From positions 1 to 64,000 of the forward strand of contig NZ_JAQMYP010000001.1 of NCBI RefSeq assembly GCF_028369295.1: a stretch of 64,000 bases of DNA, read 5' to 3'. The notes below the pieces were generated by a model. The model was not told the origin of the DNA. It did not search any database and worked only from the letters and a program-made list of their open reading frames with translations. Origin of the DNA: Streptomyces sp. HD. Lineage in GTDB: Bacteria; Actinomycetota; Actinomycetes; Streptomycetales; Streptomycetaceae. Below are positions 26,431 through 34,771 of this stretch, piece by piece; the stretch's first letter is position 1, and the number at the start of each line of letters is the position of its first letter. The translations under genes were made by a program, and so were the position numbers.

Positions 26431-27504
26431 ATGAAGGGCTACGTTTTCCACGGCGCCGGACAGTCCGCCTGGGAAGAGGTCCCGGACCCGGCCATCAAGG
26501 AGCCCACCGACGCGGTCGTCCGCGTCGGAGCCGTCACCATCTGCGGCACGGACCTGCACATCCTCAAGGGCGACGTACCCGAGGTGCGGCCCGGAACCGT
26601 GCTGGGCCACGAGGCGGTCGGCGAGGTCGTCGAGGTGGGCAGTGACGTCCGGACGGTGCGGCCGGGGGACCGGGTCCTGGTCTCCTGCATCAGCGCGTGC
26701 GGGCGCTGCTCCTACTGCCGTCGGGCGGCGTACGGCCAGTGCCGGGGCGGCGGCGGCTGGATCCTCGGCCATCTGATCGACGGCACGCAGGCCGAGTACG
26801 TCCGGGTGCCCTACGCCGACCTGTCCGTGCACCCGTTGCCGGGAGCCATGGACAGCAACGACGCCGTCCTGCTGGCCGACATCTTCCCGACCTCCTACGA
26901 GGTCGGCGTGCTCAACGGGCACGTTCGTCCTGGAGACACCGTCGTCGTGGTCGGTGCCGGGCCCATCGGACTGGCGGCCGTCGCCACCGCCCGGCTGTTC
27001 TCCCCCGAACGGATCGTCGCCGTCGATCTGGCCCCCACCCGGCTGGAAGCCGCCCGACAACTGGGCGCCGATGCCGTGGCCGACGCCCGGGAGCTCCCCG
27101 AGCAGCTGGTCGCCGACCTCACCGACGGACTCGGCGCGGACGTCGTGATCGAGGCGGTCGGGGTGCCGGAGAGCTTCGAGCTGTGCACCCGTATGGTCCG
27201 GCCGGGCGGGCGCGTCGCCAACGTCGGCGTACACGGCGCCCCCGCGACCCTGCACCTCGAAGACCTGTGGATCAAGAACATCACCATCACCACCGGCCTG
27301 GTCGACACCTCCTCCACCCCCACCCTGCTGAGGATGACGGCCGCCGGCCGCCTGCCCACCTCGCAGCTGGTCACGCACACCTTCCCGCTCGGTCACATGG
27401 AGGAGGCGTACGACGTCTTCGCGGGGGCCGCCGACACCGGCGCCCTCAAGGTGGTGCTCGGCGAGGAGCGACACGACGAGGTCGTGGCCGTGGACGCGGC
27501 CTGA
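26431..27504 (+). CDS. Zinc-dependent alcohol dehydrogenase (MDR family)
   Basis: A 357-residue medium-chain dehydrogenase. Catalytic zinc ligands are in TICGTDLHI (Cys) and GHEAVGEVVEVG (His-Glu). The structural zinc loop is reduced to CISACGRCSYCRRAAYGQC, with four cysteines. The NAD-binding fold is VVVVGAGPIGLAAVATARLF. It resembles the class annotated as alcohol or threonine dehydrogenase-like. GAGGAG precedes ATG 26431. A paralogue with the same MKGYVFHG/VRALVYHG opening lies at 32406-33434. It may reoxidise NADH by reducing an aldehyde, but the substrate is not deducible. Confidence 0.88.
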   Translation: MKGYVFHGAGQSAWEEVPDPAIKEPTDAVVRVGAVTICGTDLHILKGDVPEVRPGTVLGHEAVGEVVEVGSDVRTVRPGDRVLVSCISACGRCSYCRRAAYGQCRGGGGWILGHLIDGTQAEYVRVPYADLSVHPLPGAMDSNDAVLLADIFPTSYEVGVLNGHVRPGDTVVVVGAGPIGLAAVATARLFSPERIVAVDLAPTRLEAARQLGADAVADARELPEQLVADLTDGLGADVVIEAVGVPESFELCTRMVRPGGRVANVGVHGAPATLHLEDLWIKNITITTGLVDTSSTPTLLRMTAAGRLPTSQLVTHTFPLGHMEEAYDVFAGAADTGALKVVLGEERHDEVVAVDAA

Positions 27505-27552
27505 CCCAGGCACCGCCCACGGCGGAACTCCCCTTCACCGCTCGGGCCTCGT

Positions 27553-28017
27553 TCAGGCCTCGCTCGCGAGGGCGTCCGCGGTGAGCAGGATGCCCGTGAC
27601 CAGGTCGGGCCGGATACGGACCGCCTGGTCCATGGTCTGGTCCACCCAGGGCCGCACCAGTGTCTGGCAGCGGGCCAGGTCCTCGGGGTCGGTCACCAGC
27701 CGGGCGTACCCGGTCACCACCACGCTCCAGCCGAGATGCGTCTGCGGGTCGATGGCGTCGGCCTCGTAGGCGACGACGACACCGGGTATGTCGGCCCGCT
27801 GGGCGTGCGAGGTCAGGGCGGCGCCCTCGTGGGTGCGGATGACGATCTCTCCGCCGTCCACGGCGTGGTTGACCGGGCGGACGGTCGGCAACGCGTGCCG
27901 GGTGAAGACGATCCTTCCCAGGGACACGCTGGCCAGCAGCCGAAGCGCCTCGGCGCTGTCGAGCTCGATGCGGTGGCGCGGTCCGGGGAGGACCGGCCGG
28001 CTGTCGTCGTGGACCAT
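27553..28017 (-). CDS. Pyridoxamine 5'-phosphate-oxidase-fold flavin/F420-binding protein
   Basis: A 154-residue split-barrel protein: ALRLLASVSLGRIVFTRHAL, TVRPVNHAVDGGEIVIRTHE and GWSVVVTGYARLVTDPEDL are typical of PPOX-fold proteins that bind FMN or F420. Members are frequent in DosR-type regulons as nitroreductase-like or stress flavoproteins. I prefer ATG 28017 with CGGAAG upstream; a GTG at 28047 would add 10 residues. A perfect-core palindrome GGGCCAATGGGCCC lies about 119 bp upstream. Confidence 0.82.
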   Translation of the reverse strand: MVHDDSRPVLPGPRHRIELDSAEALRLLASVSLGRIVFTRHALPTVRPVNHAVDGGEIVIRTHEGAALTSHAQRADIPGVVVAYEADAIDPQTHLGWSVVVTGYARLVTDPEDLARCQTLVRPWVDQTMDQAVRIRPDLVTGILLTADALASEA

Positions 28018-28135
28018 GACGGGCTTCCGTTGGGGTGTGCTACTCACTGCTCGGTCTGCCTACGGACGGAGCGACACCGCGGGGGATCGGTGCCGCTCCT
28101 GACTCCACTGTCCCCCTTGCCACGGCCGGAACCAA

Positions 28136-28149
28136 GGGCCAATGGGCCC
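28136..28149 (-). promoter_or_regulatory. DevR-like palindrome before the PPOX-fold gene
   Basis: GGGCCAATGGGCCC, with inverted GGGCC/GGCCC arms, lies 119 bp before the PPOX start. The following TCTTGGCCCGG at about +18 may be a degraded partner. The stretch 28018-28377 otherwise contains no gene I can support. Confidence 0.45.
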
Positions 28150-28377
28150 CCGTCTTGGCCCGGCCGTCCTTACCTGCCGTCGGGGCAGTGACGTGAAACC
28201 GGGGAAGTGACGTGAAACCGGGGGGACCGGCAAATCCAGCCGGGTCGTTCCGTCTGGGGGCGCGGTACCACTGTCGAGAGCCCGGCCCGCCCGTTCCTCG
28301 TGAACCGCCCGGATGCCGCCGACCGTGTGATCATCGGGGCGCGGCGCAGGCGGACGTCGGCGTTCCGTCTGTTCGGT

Positions 28378-29115
28378 TCAGAGTTGGGGCTGTCCCGACA
28401 GGATGGCGGCCGGCTCCAGGGCGCGGGAAACCAGGGCGTAGGCGGTCTCGGTGATGCGGGCGTGCTGGTGCCTCGCGTAGGCGTTGAGCAACCGGCCGGC
28501 CTCGCTCACGGTGGCCCCCGAGTACTCGGCGAGCATGCCCTTGGCGATGTCCAGGGTGGCCTTCGAGGCGATGGCGCTCTGCACACGGGTGATGACGTCG
28601 TCGCCGCGGGCCGGCTCGGTCGACCAGTGCATGAGGGCCAGCGTCGCGGAGTCGGCGAGGGCCTGCGCGAGGTGCACGTCGTCACCGGTCAGGTGGCCGG
28701 CGCGCCTGCGCAGCAGGGCGAGGGCGCCCAGCGTGCGCTCGTGCAGCCGCATCGGGACCGCCAGCAGTGAGTCGTATCCGGCCACACCCATGGCGTTGAC
28801 CAGTTTCGGCCAGCGCCCGAACTCGACGGCGATGTCGGGGACGCTCACCGCCTGGCCGGTGCGGTAGCAGTCCATGCAGGGGCCGTAGCCGTTCTGTACC
28901 TGGAGGAGGGCGGCGAAGGCGGCCTCCTCGTCGGTCGTCGCCATCGACTTCAGACTGCCCCGGGCGTCGGCGATCATCACCGCCGCCGCGTCGGCGTCCA
29001 GCAGGTCCCGGCAGGTGTGGACCAGTCGGTGAAAGAGTTGCAGCGGGTCGAACTCCGCGGCGTAGGTGTCGGACAGGGCGACGAACGCCTGCGCCAGCTG
29101 TCGCTCGCGGTTCAT
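28378..29115 (-). CDS. GAF-ANTAR regulatory protein
   Basis: A 245-residue protein: an N-terminal GAF sensory domain (about 20-165; RDLLDADAAAVMIADARGSL, NGYGPCMDCYRTGQAVSVPD) and a C-terminal ANTAR RNA-binding helical domain (185-240; ASKATLDIAKGMLAEYSGAT, then AGRLLNAYARHQHARITETA). ANTAR proteins act as antiterminators by holding two-hexaloop RNA hairpins. The GAF domain would gate this by ligand or redox state. ATG 29115 opens MNRERQLAQAFVALSDTYAA. It lies 39 bp downstream of a second GAF-ANTAR gene on the same strand, so the two are probably co-transcribed. Confidence 0.87.
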   Translation of the reverse strand: MNRERQLAQAFVALSDTYAAEFDPLQLFHRLVHTCRDLLDADAAAVMIADARGSLKSMATTDEEAAFAALLQVQNGYGPCMDCYRTGQAVSVPDIAVEFGRWPKLVNAMGVAGYDSLLAVPMRLHERTLGALALLRRRAGHLTGDDVHLAQALADSATLALMHWSTEPARGDDVITRVQSAIASKATLDIAKGMLAEYSGATVSEAGRLLNAYARHQHARITETAYALVSRALEPAAILSGQPQL

Positions 29116-29154
29116 GCTCGCCTCCCCGGCAGTGTGGGCACGTGTGCTGGCCGT

Positions 29155-29919
29155 TCAGTCATCGCCGAGGTCCAGCGTGCGGTCGATGATCGCCCGGGCG
29201 ACTTCGGTGGAGGTACTGCCCTGCGCGAAGGCCCGTGCGCGCAGACGCAACAGTGCCTCCTCGGCGGTCACTCCCAGCCGCACCATGATCATCCCAGTGG
29301 CCTGGTGCACCTCCTCGCGGTCCGTTTCCGCTCCTGCCAGCCACGTTACGACTCCTTCGGGGTTCGGAGAAGCGTGATCAAGGGCGATGACCGCCAGAGT
29401 TACCGCATCGGCGACCAGCATGGCCGTGCGGATCTGGTCGCCGCTCAGCGATCCTGCCCTGTCGCGATACAGATCGAGGGTGCCCAGCGCCGTTCCGGCG
29501 CCGGACAACGGCACGGAGAAAGCCGCCTCTGCCCCGGCCCTGGTGGCCTGCACGGAGAACAGCGGCCAGCGCCGGGTGGCGGGGGGACCTGTCAGGTCCG
29601 TGGCGAACACGGGCGCGCGCAGGCGGACCGCTTCCACACAGGGACCCTCGCCGAGGGTGTACTGGATCTCCGCGAGCCGCGCGGCGATGTCGTTGCTCGC
29701 ACACAGCACGACTCCCAGGCCCGTGCCGTCGCCCACGACGGACACGGACAGCCCCGAGACCACCGGGAGCAGCGAGGCACAGGCCTGGCCCAGTGCGTGG
29801 GGCACCCGGGCCGGGGGTGTGTCGCGTACCGCGGCGATGAGCTCATGCGCGATGTGGGCACGCTCGATCTCCGCCTCCTGCTCGGCGTCTCCGCCGCCCA
29901 GCAACTCGTCACCCGGCAT
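29155..29919 (-). CDS. GAF-ANTAR regulatory protein
   Basis: A 254-residue GAF-ANTAR protein, distinct from its neighbour. GAF: LGEGPCVEAVRLRAPVFATD, WPLFSVQATRAGAEAAFSVP. ANTAR: REEVHQATGMIMVRLGVTAE, then LRLRARAFAQGSTSTEVARA. The ATG at 29919 has GGGGAGG 8 nt upstream; an ATG at 29925 is too close to that site. Having two such proteins side by side suggests hetero-dimerisation or layered RNA-level control in the island. No ANTAR hairpin target could be recognised by eye. Confidence 0.87.
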   Translation of the reverse strand: MPGDELLGGGDAEQEAEIERAHIAHELIAAVRDTPPARVPHALGQACASLLPVVSGLSVSVVGDGTGLGVVLCASNDIAARLAEIQYTLGEGPCVEAVRLRAPVFATDLTGPPATRRWPLFSVQATRAGAEAAFSVPLSGAGTALGTLDLYRDRAGSLSGDQIRTAMLVADAVTLAVIALDHASPNPEGVVTWLAGAETDREEVHQATGMIMVRLGVTAEEALLRLRARAFAQGSTSTEVARAIIDRTLDLGDD

Positions 29920-30074
29920 GGCCATCACCTCCCCGCGGTCACCCTGGGCCAAGGCTCTGCCCGATCTTGGCACACCGGTGGCGCGCGGACGCTCCGCCAT
30001 CGCGGCCACGCCTGTGGCCGGGCGGGCCCGTGGCTCGCTCGGGGTGAAGGAAACGGTGCTGCCGCGACATGGGG

Positions 30075-30266
30075 TCAGTCCTCGCCCCGCACGACGTTCC
30101 ATTCGTCGCGCAGGCTCTTCTGCCCCATGCCGTCACCGAACGTCGCGGTCGCGCGCATACAGGTGCGTATGCGCTGCCCATGCATACGGAGTGCTGGCGC
30201 CCGGCCCGTCTCGGACCCCGTATCGGGCCGATGGACGCTGGTCGTCTTTCCGGTCTCGGCAGTCAC
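30075..30266 (-). CDS. Possible small hypothetical protein in the gap 29920-30419
   Basis: A 63-residue frame (start MTAETGKTTSVHRPDTGSET, end GQKSLRDEWNVVRGED) is the only candidate coding region in this 500-bp gap. Composition is unremarkable, no domain is recognised, and a ribosome site is weak. It may equally be non-coding leader for the GAF-ANTAR pair. Confidence 0.2.
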   Translation of the reverse strand: MTAETGKTTSVHRPDTGSETGRAPALRMHGQRIRTCMRATATFGDGMGQKSLRDEWNVVRGED

Positions 30267-30419
30267 GGCGATTCACCCTCTTCTCGACCACCACGGCCCC
30301 TGAGGATCGGTGAGGATCGGTCCGGGATGCCTGGTCACCGGGTTTCCGCGGGGCGGCCGGGGAAACGCACGGTGCCTGGGAAGGGGATGACCGCGCCAAT
30401 GCGGCGGATCCGGCTGTCG

Positions 30420-30532
30420 TCAGGCGATCAGAGCTACGACCATGGCGATCAGCCCGATCGCCACCAGCCGGATGCCGTACTGGTCACGGCGCGCGCTCGG
30501 TTGCTCTGCCGCGCGGCGACCTTGCCGTTCAC
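30420..30532 (-). pseudogene. 36-residue single-helix membrane peptide, interrupted by a CG insertion
   Basis: A GTG at 30532 overlaps the stop of the CBS gene (GTGA) and opens NGKVAARQSNRARA. About 50 nt on, the sequence contains an extra CG in a GCGCGCGC run. Removing it yields RRDQYGIRLVAIGLIAMVV and ALIA before a TGA at 30420, a clean basic N-terminus plus one transmembrane helix. As written the frame is broken: the unshifted frame ends WWRSG. Either a recent pseudogene, or a sequencing error in a GC repeat. Confidence 0.5.
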
Positions 30533-30951
30533 CGGTTGGGGCGTGCGGCGCTGACGTCGGCGAGGGCCGAGCGGGGGTCGCGTTCGATGGACAGGTCGCC
30601 GATGGAGACGATCCCCACCGGGTGATGTTCCCGGTCGACGACCGGCAGGCGCCGGACGGAATGTTCGCGCATCAACTTCACCGCGTGGTCCAGGTCGTCG
30701 TCGGGCCCGACCGTGACCAAAAGCGCGCTGCACGCTGCGGCCACGGTCGTGCGGGCTGGGTCAGCGTCCTCGGCAATCGCGCGAACCACCAGGTCACGGT
30801 CGCTGACCAGCCCGCGCAGCCGCTCGGCCTCGACGACCAGTACGGCACCGATGTCCTTGTCGCGCATCAGCCGGGCCACGGCCCGCACCGACGTCAGCGG
30901 CTCGACGGTCACCGGGTCGGCCGTCATGACGTCGCGGACTTGCTGAGTCAT
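30529..30951 (-). CDS. CBS-domain-pair protein (no BON domain)
   Basis: A 140-residue protein made of two CBS motifs: VRDVMTADPVTVEPLTSVRA with LVSDRDLVVRAIAED, and LLVTVGPDDDLDHAVKLMRE with GIVSIGDLSIERD. It resembles the hypoxic response protein 1 type of stand-alone CBS proteins. GGAGGGA lies upstream of ATG 30951. Unlike the five CBS-BON paralogues here it lacks the C-terminal BON domain. Its stop overlaps the start of a tiny membrane peptide gene. Confidence 0.88.
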   Translation of the reverse strand: MTQQVRDVMTADPVTVEPLTSVRAVARLMRDKDIGAVLVVEAERLRGLVSDRDLVVRAIAEDADPARTTVAAACSALLVTVGPDDDLDHAVKLMREHSVRRLPVVDREHHPVGIVSIGDLSIERDPRSALADVSAARPNR

Positions 30952-31154
30952 GGAAGAACATCCCTCCGTGAGGCAGGGGCGGTGCAGTCACCGCCGGTCA
31001 GCCCCCGGGTACCCGAGGGCGGCCGACTCCCACATCCCGGCCGGGACTCTCGCCATGATCCGACCGTGCCGACCGACTGAGGGGACCGGCCTCCGGCCGT
31101 GCCGAGGTCGGCGCCTCCGCAGCGGCCCGCGCTGCCTCCGCGCCGGAAATCCGG

Positions 31155-31216
31155 CCCTTCCCGGGTCTGGCCCGTCCCGGGTCTGGCCCTTCCCGGTCCG
31201 GCCCGTCTCGATTCGG
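31155..31216. repeat. Four tandem 15/16-bp direct repeats
   Basis: CCCTTCCCGGGTCTGG, CCCGTCCCGGGTCTGG, then two diverged 15-bp units (CCCTTCCCGGTCCGG, CCCGTCTCGATTCGG) run head to tail between the USP gene (ending 31246) and the CBS gene (starting 30951). They could be a regulatory array or a transcript-end structure. The rest of 30952-31245 shows nothing else I can support. Confidence 0.6.
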
Positions 31217-31245
31217 CCCCTGCCGACCGAACCGGGAGGGACGAC

Positions 31246-32139
31246 TCAGTCGTGCGGCACGATCGCGACGGGGCAGCGGACGTGGTGCATCACCGCGTGC
31301 GCGACAGGACCGGTGTGCGTGCCGATCCTGGCCGGGCGGATCCTGCGGCCCACGACCAGCAGACCGGCGTCCCGCGCGGCTTGCAGCAGGTGTGGTGCCG
31401 GCCGGCCTTCCTCGACCAGCTTGGTGACCTCCACGCCGGGGTACTTCTCCAGCCACGGTCCGAGGACGGCATCCAGTGCCCGCTCGGCGCCCGTCCTCAA
31501 GTCCGTGCGGGTCTTCGCGTCCAGCGCATGGGAGCCGTACGGCAGCTGCCACGTGTGTACCAGCCGTAGCGGCGCGGCACGCAGCGTCGCGCTCTCGAAG
31601 GCGAACGCGAGCAGTTCCTCGCACGAGTGCGCCGGGTCCACGCCGACGACGACAGGGCGGTACGGGCTGTGCGCCGACGGCCGGCCCTCCGCGTCCGGCT
31701 CGTGCTCGGCTTCGAGGGTCTGGTCGGCCCGCACGAGTACGACGGGCCGTGCGACACGGGCCACCGTCGCCAGCGCCACCGAACCGGCCATGAACCCGCC
31801 GAAGCCGCTGAACGCCCGGCTGCCCAGGACCAGCAGCTCGGCCTCGTCGCCCGCCCCGACCAGGGCCTCGGCCGCGGGCCGGGAGATCTCCTCGGCGCTC
31901 AGAGCGAGCTGCGGCCAACGTTCATCGAGACGGTCCATGGCGCCGCGCAGGATCCGCCGCGCCCAGTGGCGCGGAGCCTCCAGCTCAGGCAGGTCCGGCT
32001 CGTCGGGCGATGCCCCGCCCTCCCAGGCGTGCACCAGACGAAGCGGCAGGCCACGCCTGAGGGCCTCCCCGGCCGCCCAGTCGGCGGCTGCGAGGCTCTC
32101 ACGGGAACCGTCCAGTCCCACCACAACGGGGCGAAGCAC
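31246..32139 (-). CDS. Tandem universal stress protein
   Basis: A 297-residue two-domain USP. Domain 1 ATP loop: VLGSRAFSGFGGFMAGSVAL; domain 2: VVGRRIRPARIGTHTGPVAH. It ends with the VRCPVAIVPHD signature common to this family. The GTG at 32139 (MLRPVVVGLDGSRES) is chosen because GGGGAGG sits 8 nt upstream; upstream GTG and TTG codons overlap that site. A pair of excellent palindromes 21 bp apart lies 88-122 bp upstream. Confidence 0.9.
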   Translation of the reverse strand: MLRPVVVGLDGSRESLAAADWAAGEALRRGLPLRLVHAWEGGASPDEPDLPELEAPRHWARRILRGAMDRLDERWPQLALSAEEISRPAAEALVGAGDEAELLVLGSRAFSGFGGFMAGSVALATVARVARPVVLVRADQTLEAEHEPDAEGRPSAHSPYRPVVVGVDPAHSCEELLAFAFESATLRAAPLRLVHTWQLPYGSHALDAKTRTDLRTGAERALDAVLGPWLEKYPGVEVTKLVEEGRPAPHLLQAARDAGLLVVGRRIRPARIGTHTGPVAHAVMHHVRCPVAIVPHD

Positions 32140-32226
32140 GGCCAACACCTCCCCGGGTCGGTGCCCGCACGCGGTGTGCGGGCCCCTCCACCACCAGGAT
32201 CGCCGGACGGCGGACGGCCTGGGCAG

Positions 32227-32261
32227 GGGCCGGTACGGCCTCGTCCGGGGCCGAACGGCCC
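32227..32261 (-). promoter_or_regulatory. Paired DevR-like operator before a USP gene
   Basis: GGGCCGGTACGGCC at 32227-32240 and GGGCCGAACGGCCC at 32248-32261, exactly 21 bp apart and 88 bp before the USP start at 32139. Among the clearest pairs in the window. Confidence 0.65.
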
Positions 32262-32405
32262 TTGGGCGAGCACCGTTCCCGGTGCGGATGAGCCCGTCGT
32301 CACGGGCTGAAGTGGTCGACCAGCCCACGCGCAAGCGGCCGGGGGACGCTCCATGCCCAGGTACCGACCCATGGGCATACCCCTATGGGTATACGGTCGG
32401 GCGTT

Positions 32406-33434
32406 TCACTCGCGGTGCAGTACGACTTTGAGAGCACCCGTGGTGGCGCTGTGTGCGAACAACTCGTAGGCGTCCTCGATCCTATCGAGGCCGAAGGTGT
32501 GGGTGACCAGCTGGGAGACGGGCAGGCGTCCGAACCTCACGAGCTCCAGCAGCCAGGGTGTGGAGGACGTGTCCACCTGGCCGGTGCTGATCGTCACGTT
32601 CTTGCGCCACAGGGATTCGAGATGGAGCGTGACCGGTTTGCCGTGCGTGCCGATGTTGGCGATGTGGCCTCCCGTGCGGACGGCGCGGGTGCACAGGACG
32701 AAGCCTTCCGGCTCGCCTGATGCCTCGATGACCACGTCGGCTCCCGGTTCTTCGGACAGATCGGCGATCATCTGCCCGGGCAGTTCGGCGGCATCGGCCC
32801 CCAGGCCGGCTGCGGCTCGAAGCCGGGCGGCGGACAGGTCCACGACGATGATCCGGCGGGGCGAGTACAGACGCGCGATGACGACCGCGGCGAGACCGAC
32901 GGGACCCGCTCCCACCACCACGACGATGTCCCCCGGGCTCACATGTCCGTTCCGCACTCCGACCTCGTAGGCGGTGGGGAGCACCTCGGCGAGCAGGACA
33001 GCGTCACCCAGCGCCAGGGCGGAGGGCCGTCGATGGGTGGAGTGGTCGGCGAAGGGCACCCGCACGAACTCGGCCTGGGTCCCGTTGATCAGACTCCCCA
33101 GGATCCATCCACCGCCCCCGCGGCACTGTCCGCCCATGTTGTCGCGGCACGCCCGGCAGTGGCCGCAGGCCGAAACGGACGACACGATCACCTGGTTCCC
33201 GGGGTGCAGGTCGTGGACGTCACCGCCGACCTCCACGACCTCGCCGACGGCCTCGTGGCCGAGGACCGTCCCCGGTTTCACCTCGGGCAGGTCTCCGTGC
33301 AGGATGTGCAGATCACTGCCGCAGATGGTGGTGGCGTCGACGCGCACGATCGCGTCGGTCGCCTCCTCGATCGCAGGATCCGGCACGGAGTCCCAGGAGC
33401 TCTGTGCCGGGCCGTGGTAGACGAGCGCTCGCAC
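32406..33434 (-). CDS. Zinc-dependent alcohol dehydrogenase (MDR family)
   Basis: A 342-residue paralogue of the enzyme at 26431: ALVYHGPAQSSWDSVPDPAI, TTICGSDLHILHGDLPEVK, GHEAVGEVVEVGGDV, the four-cysteine loop CGHCRACRDNMGGQC, and the NAD fold VVVVGAGPVGLAAVVIARLY. A few residues between the cofactor fold and the following helix are deleted relative to the paralogue (GADAAELPGQ). GTG 33434 is preferred because GAGGGAG lies upstream. Substrate unknown; both copies in a dormancy-type island suggest redox balancing under low oxygen. Confidence 0.87.
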   Translation of the reverse strand: MRALVYHGPAQSSWDSVPDPAIEEATDAIVRVDATTICGSDLHILHGDLPEVKPGTVLGHEAVGEVVEVGGDVHDLHPGNQVIVSSVSACGHCRACRDNMGGQCRGGGGWILGSLINGTQAEFVRVPFADHSTHRRPSALALGDAVLLAEVLPTAYEVGVRNGHVSPGDIVVVVGAGPVGLAAVVIARLYSPRRIIVVDLSAARLRAAAGLGADAAELPGQMIADLSEEPGADVVIEASGEPEGFVLCTRAVRTGGHIANIGTHGKPVTLHLESLWRKNVTISTGQVDTSSTPWLLELVRFGRLPVSQLVTHTFGLDRIEDAYELFAHSATTGALKVVLHRE

Positions 33435-33529
33435 GGTACTCACTCCCTCGCCCCCCGTCTCCACGGTCACCCCCACAGGGCGTCCGGGCAACACGACGGA
33501 GGTCCGGCCCGGCCACGAGCTGGTCCGGC

Positions 33530-34399
33530 TCAGTCGTGCGGAACGACGGCGACGGGGCAGCGCCCGTGATGAATGGCGGCCTGGGTCACGGGGCCCAGGT
33601 GCGATGGCAGGCCGTGCCGGTGTGCGCGTCGGCCGACGACCAGAACGGCAGCGTCTTCGGCGGCCTGCACGACGGCTTTGGCCGGGTTCGCGAGCCGGAT
33701 ACTGTCGGCCACCTCCACCTGCGGGTACTTCTCGCGCCAGGGGCGGAGCGCCTTGTTCAGTTCCTTCTGCGCGTCCCTCTTGATCTCTTCGGTGACATCG
33801 TGGTCCACACCCCAGGGAACTCGTGCGTGCAGCGGCACGCTTCGGCCGTGGACGGCCAGGAGAGAAGCGCCCCTGGCCGCGGCGGTGTGGAAGGCGAAGT
33901 CGAGCAGATCGTCGGAGGATCCGTGCAGCTTCAGAGCCACGACCACGCGGTTCGCGGCTGCCGACGCCGGTGCGTCCTCCCGGGGTTCCGCGCGGACCAG
34001 GACGACCGGCCGGTCGGACCGGGCCACGACGGGCATGCTGACGTCGCCCAGGAAATAGCTTTCGACGGGTTCCAGCCCGCGAGAACCGAGGACGAGCATC
34101 TCGGACTCCGACGCCGCCTGAAGCAGGGCGTTCTGGGCGTCTTCGGCCACCAGGCTTCCGACGACGACCAGGCCCGGGTGACGTGCCTGGAGCTCGCCCT
34201 GCGCCGTGTGGACGAGACGCTTGGCCCAGTAGTTCTGATCGACTTCCGAGGGGACTCGGGTCGGCTCCGGCGCCAGGAGCGGCCATGCGTGCAGCAGGCG
34301 CAGGCTGAGCTTGCGCTTCTGAGCCTCGTCGGCGGCCCAGTGGGCTGCGGCAAGGCTCTCGGGCGAACCGTCGAGGCCAACGGTGACGACTGGTTGCAT
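33530..34399 (-). CDS. Tandem universal stress protein
   Basis: A 289-residue two-domain USP and one of the more diverged copies: the domain 1 loop is VLGSRGLEPVESYFLGDVSM, where the usual second Gly and the GS pair are changed, so nucleotide binding in domain 1 is doubtful. Domain 2 is VVGRRAHRHGLPSHLGPVTQ. It ends CPVAVVPHD. Start ATG 34399 (MQPVVTVGLDGSPESLAAAH). The upstream gap to 34772 contains a GGGGACCAATCCCC element but no strict copy of the island palindrome. Confidence 0.87.
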   Translation of the reverse strand: MQPVVTVGLDGSPESLAAAHWAADEAQKRKLSLRLLHAWPLLAPEPTRVPSEVDQNYWAKRLVHTAQGELQARHPGLVVVGSLVAEDAQNALLQAASESEMLVLGSRGLEPVESYFLGDVSMPVVARSDRPVVLVRAEPREDAPASAAANRVVVALKLHGSSDDLLDFAFHTAAARGASLLAVHGRSVPLHARVPWGVDHDVTEEIKRDAQKELNKALRPWREKYPQVEVADSIRLANPAKAVVQAAEDAAVLVVGRRAHRHGLPSHLGPVTQAAIHHGRCPVAVVPHD

Positions 34400-34569
34400 G
34401 GCGGCGGCCTCCGTCTCGTACGAAGCTGGCGACGCTGGTGAATGCCGGTGCGCGACCGATGGCGTGGAGGGTCGGGACGTCGCCGGCGCGCCGAGCGTTG
34501 CAGGTTCCCTCCTTCGAGGAGACCCCAATCTCCGTCGCGGCGCATGTGGACCTGTGCGGGGAGGGGAGT

Positions 34570-34584
34570 GGGGACCAATCCCCT
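34570..34584. promoter_or_regulatory. Inverted-repeat element between divergent USP and DUF1918-XRE-PPOX genes
   Basis: GGGGACCAATCCCCT: GGGGA and TCCCC arms around CCAA, resembling a DosR half-site pair but not the GGGCCG form used elsewhere. It lies 171 bp before the USP at 34399 and 188 bp before the gene at 34772. The rest of 34400-34771 holds no gene I can support. Confidence 0.3.
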
Positions 34585-34771
34585 GATGAGAAGGGCGTCA
34601 CGCCTTCGCTCCGGTCGTCCCGTCCGTGGTGCACCTCGACCGTCACCCGCGAGGCACCGAGCCCCATGGCCCCGGAAACCGGCCGCCCGCCTCGCGGACA
34701 CGGCTCTCGCGGCGGCGCGGCGAGCGTGGCACGTTGGATGCAGCACCCGTTCCGCAGAGAGGACGGCGATC

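Noticed and set aside
31155..31216. Possible CRISPR array
   Set aside because: Units are contiguous with no spacers, diverge quickly, and no cas genes are present.
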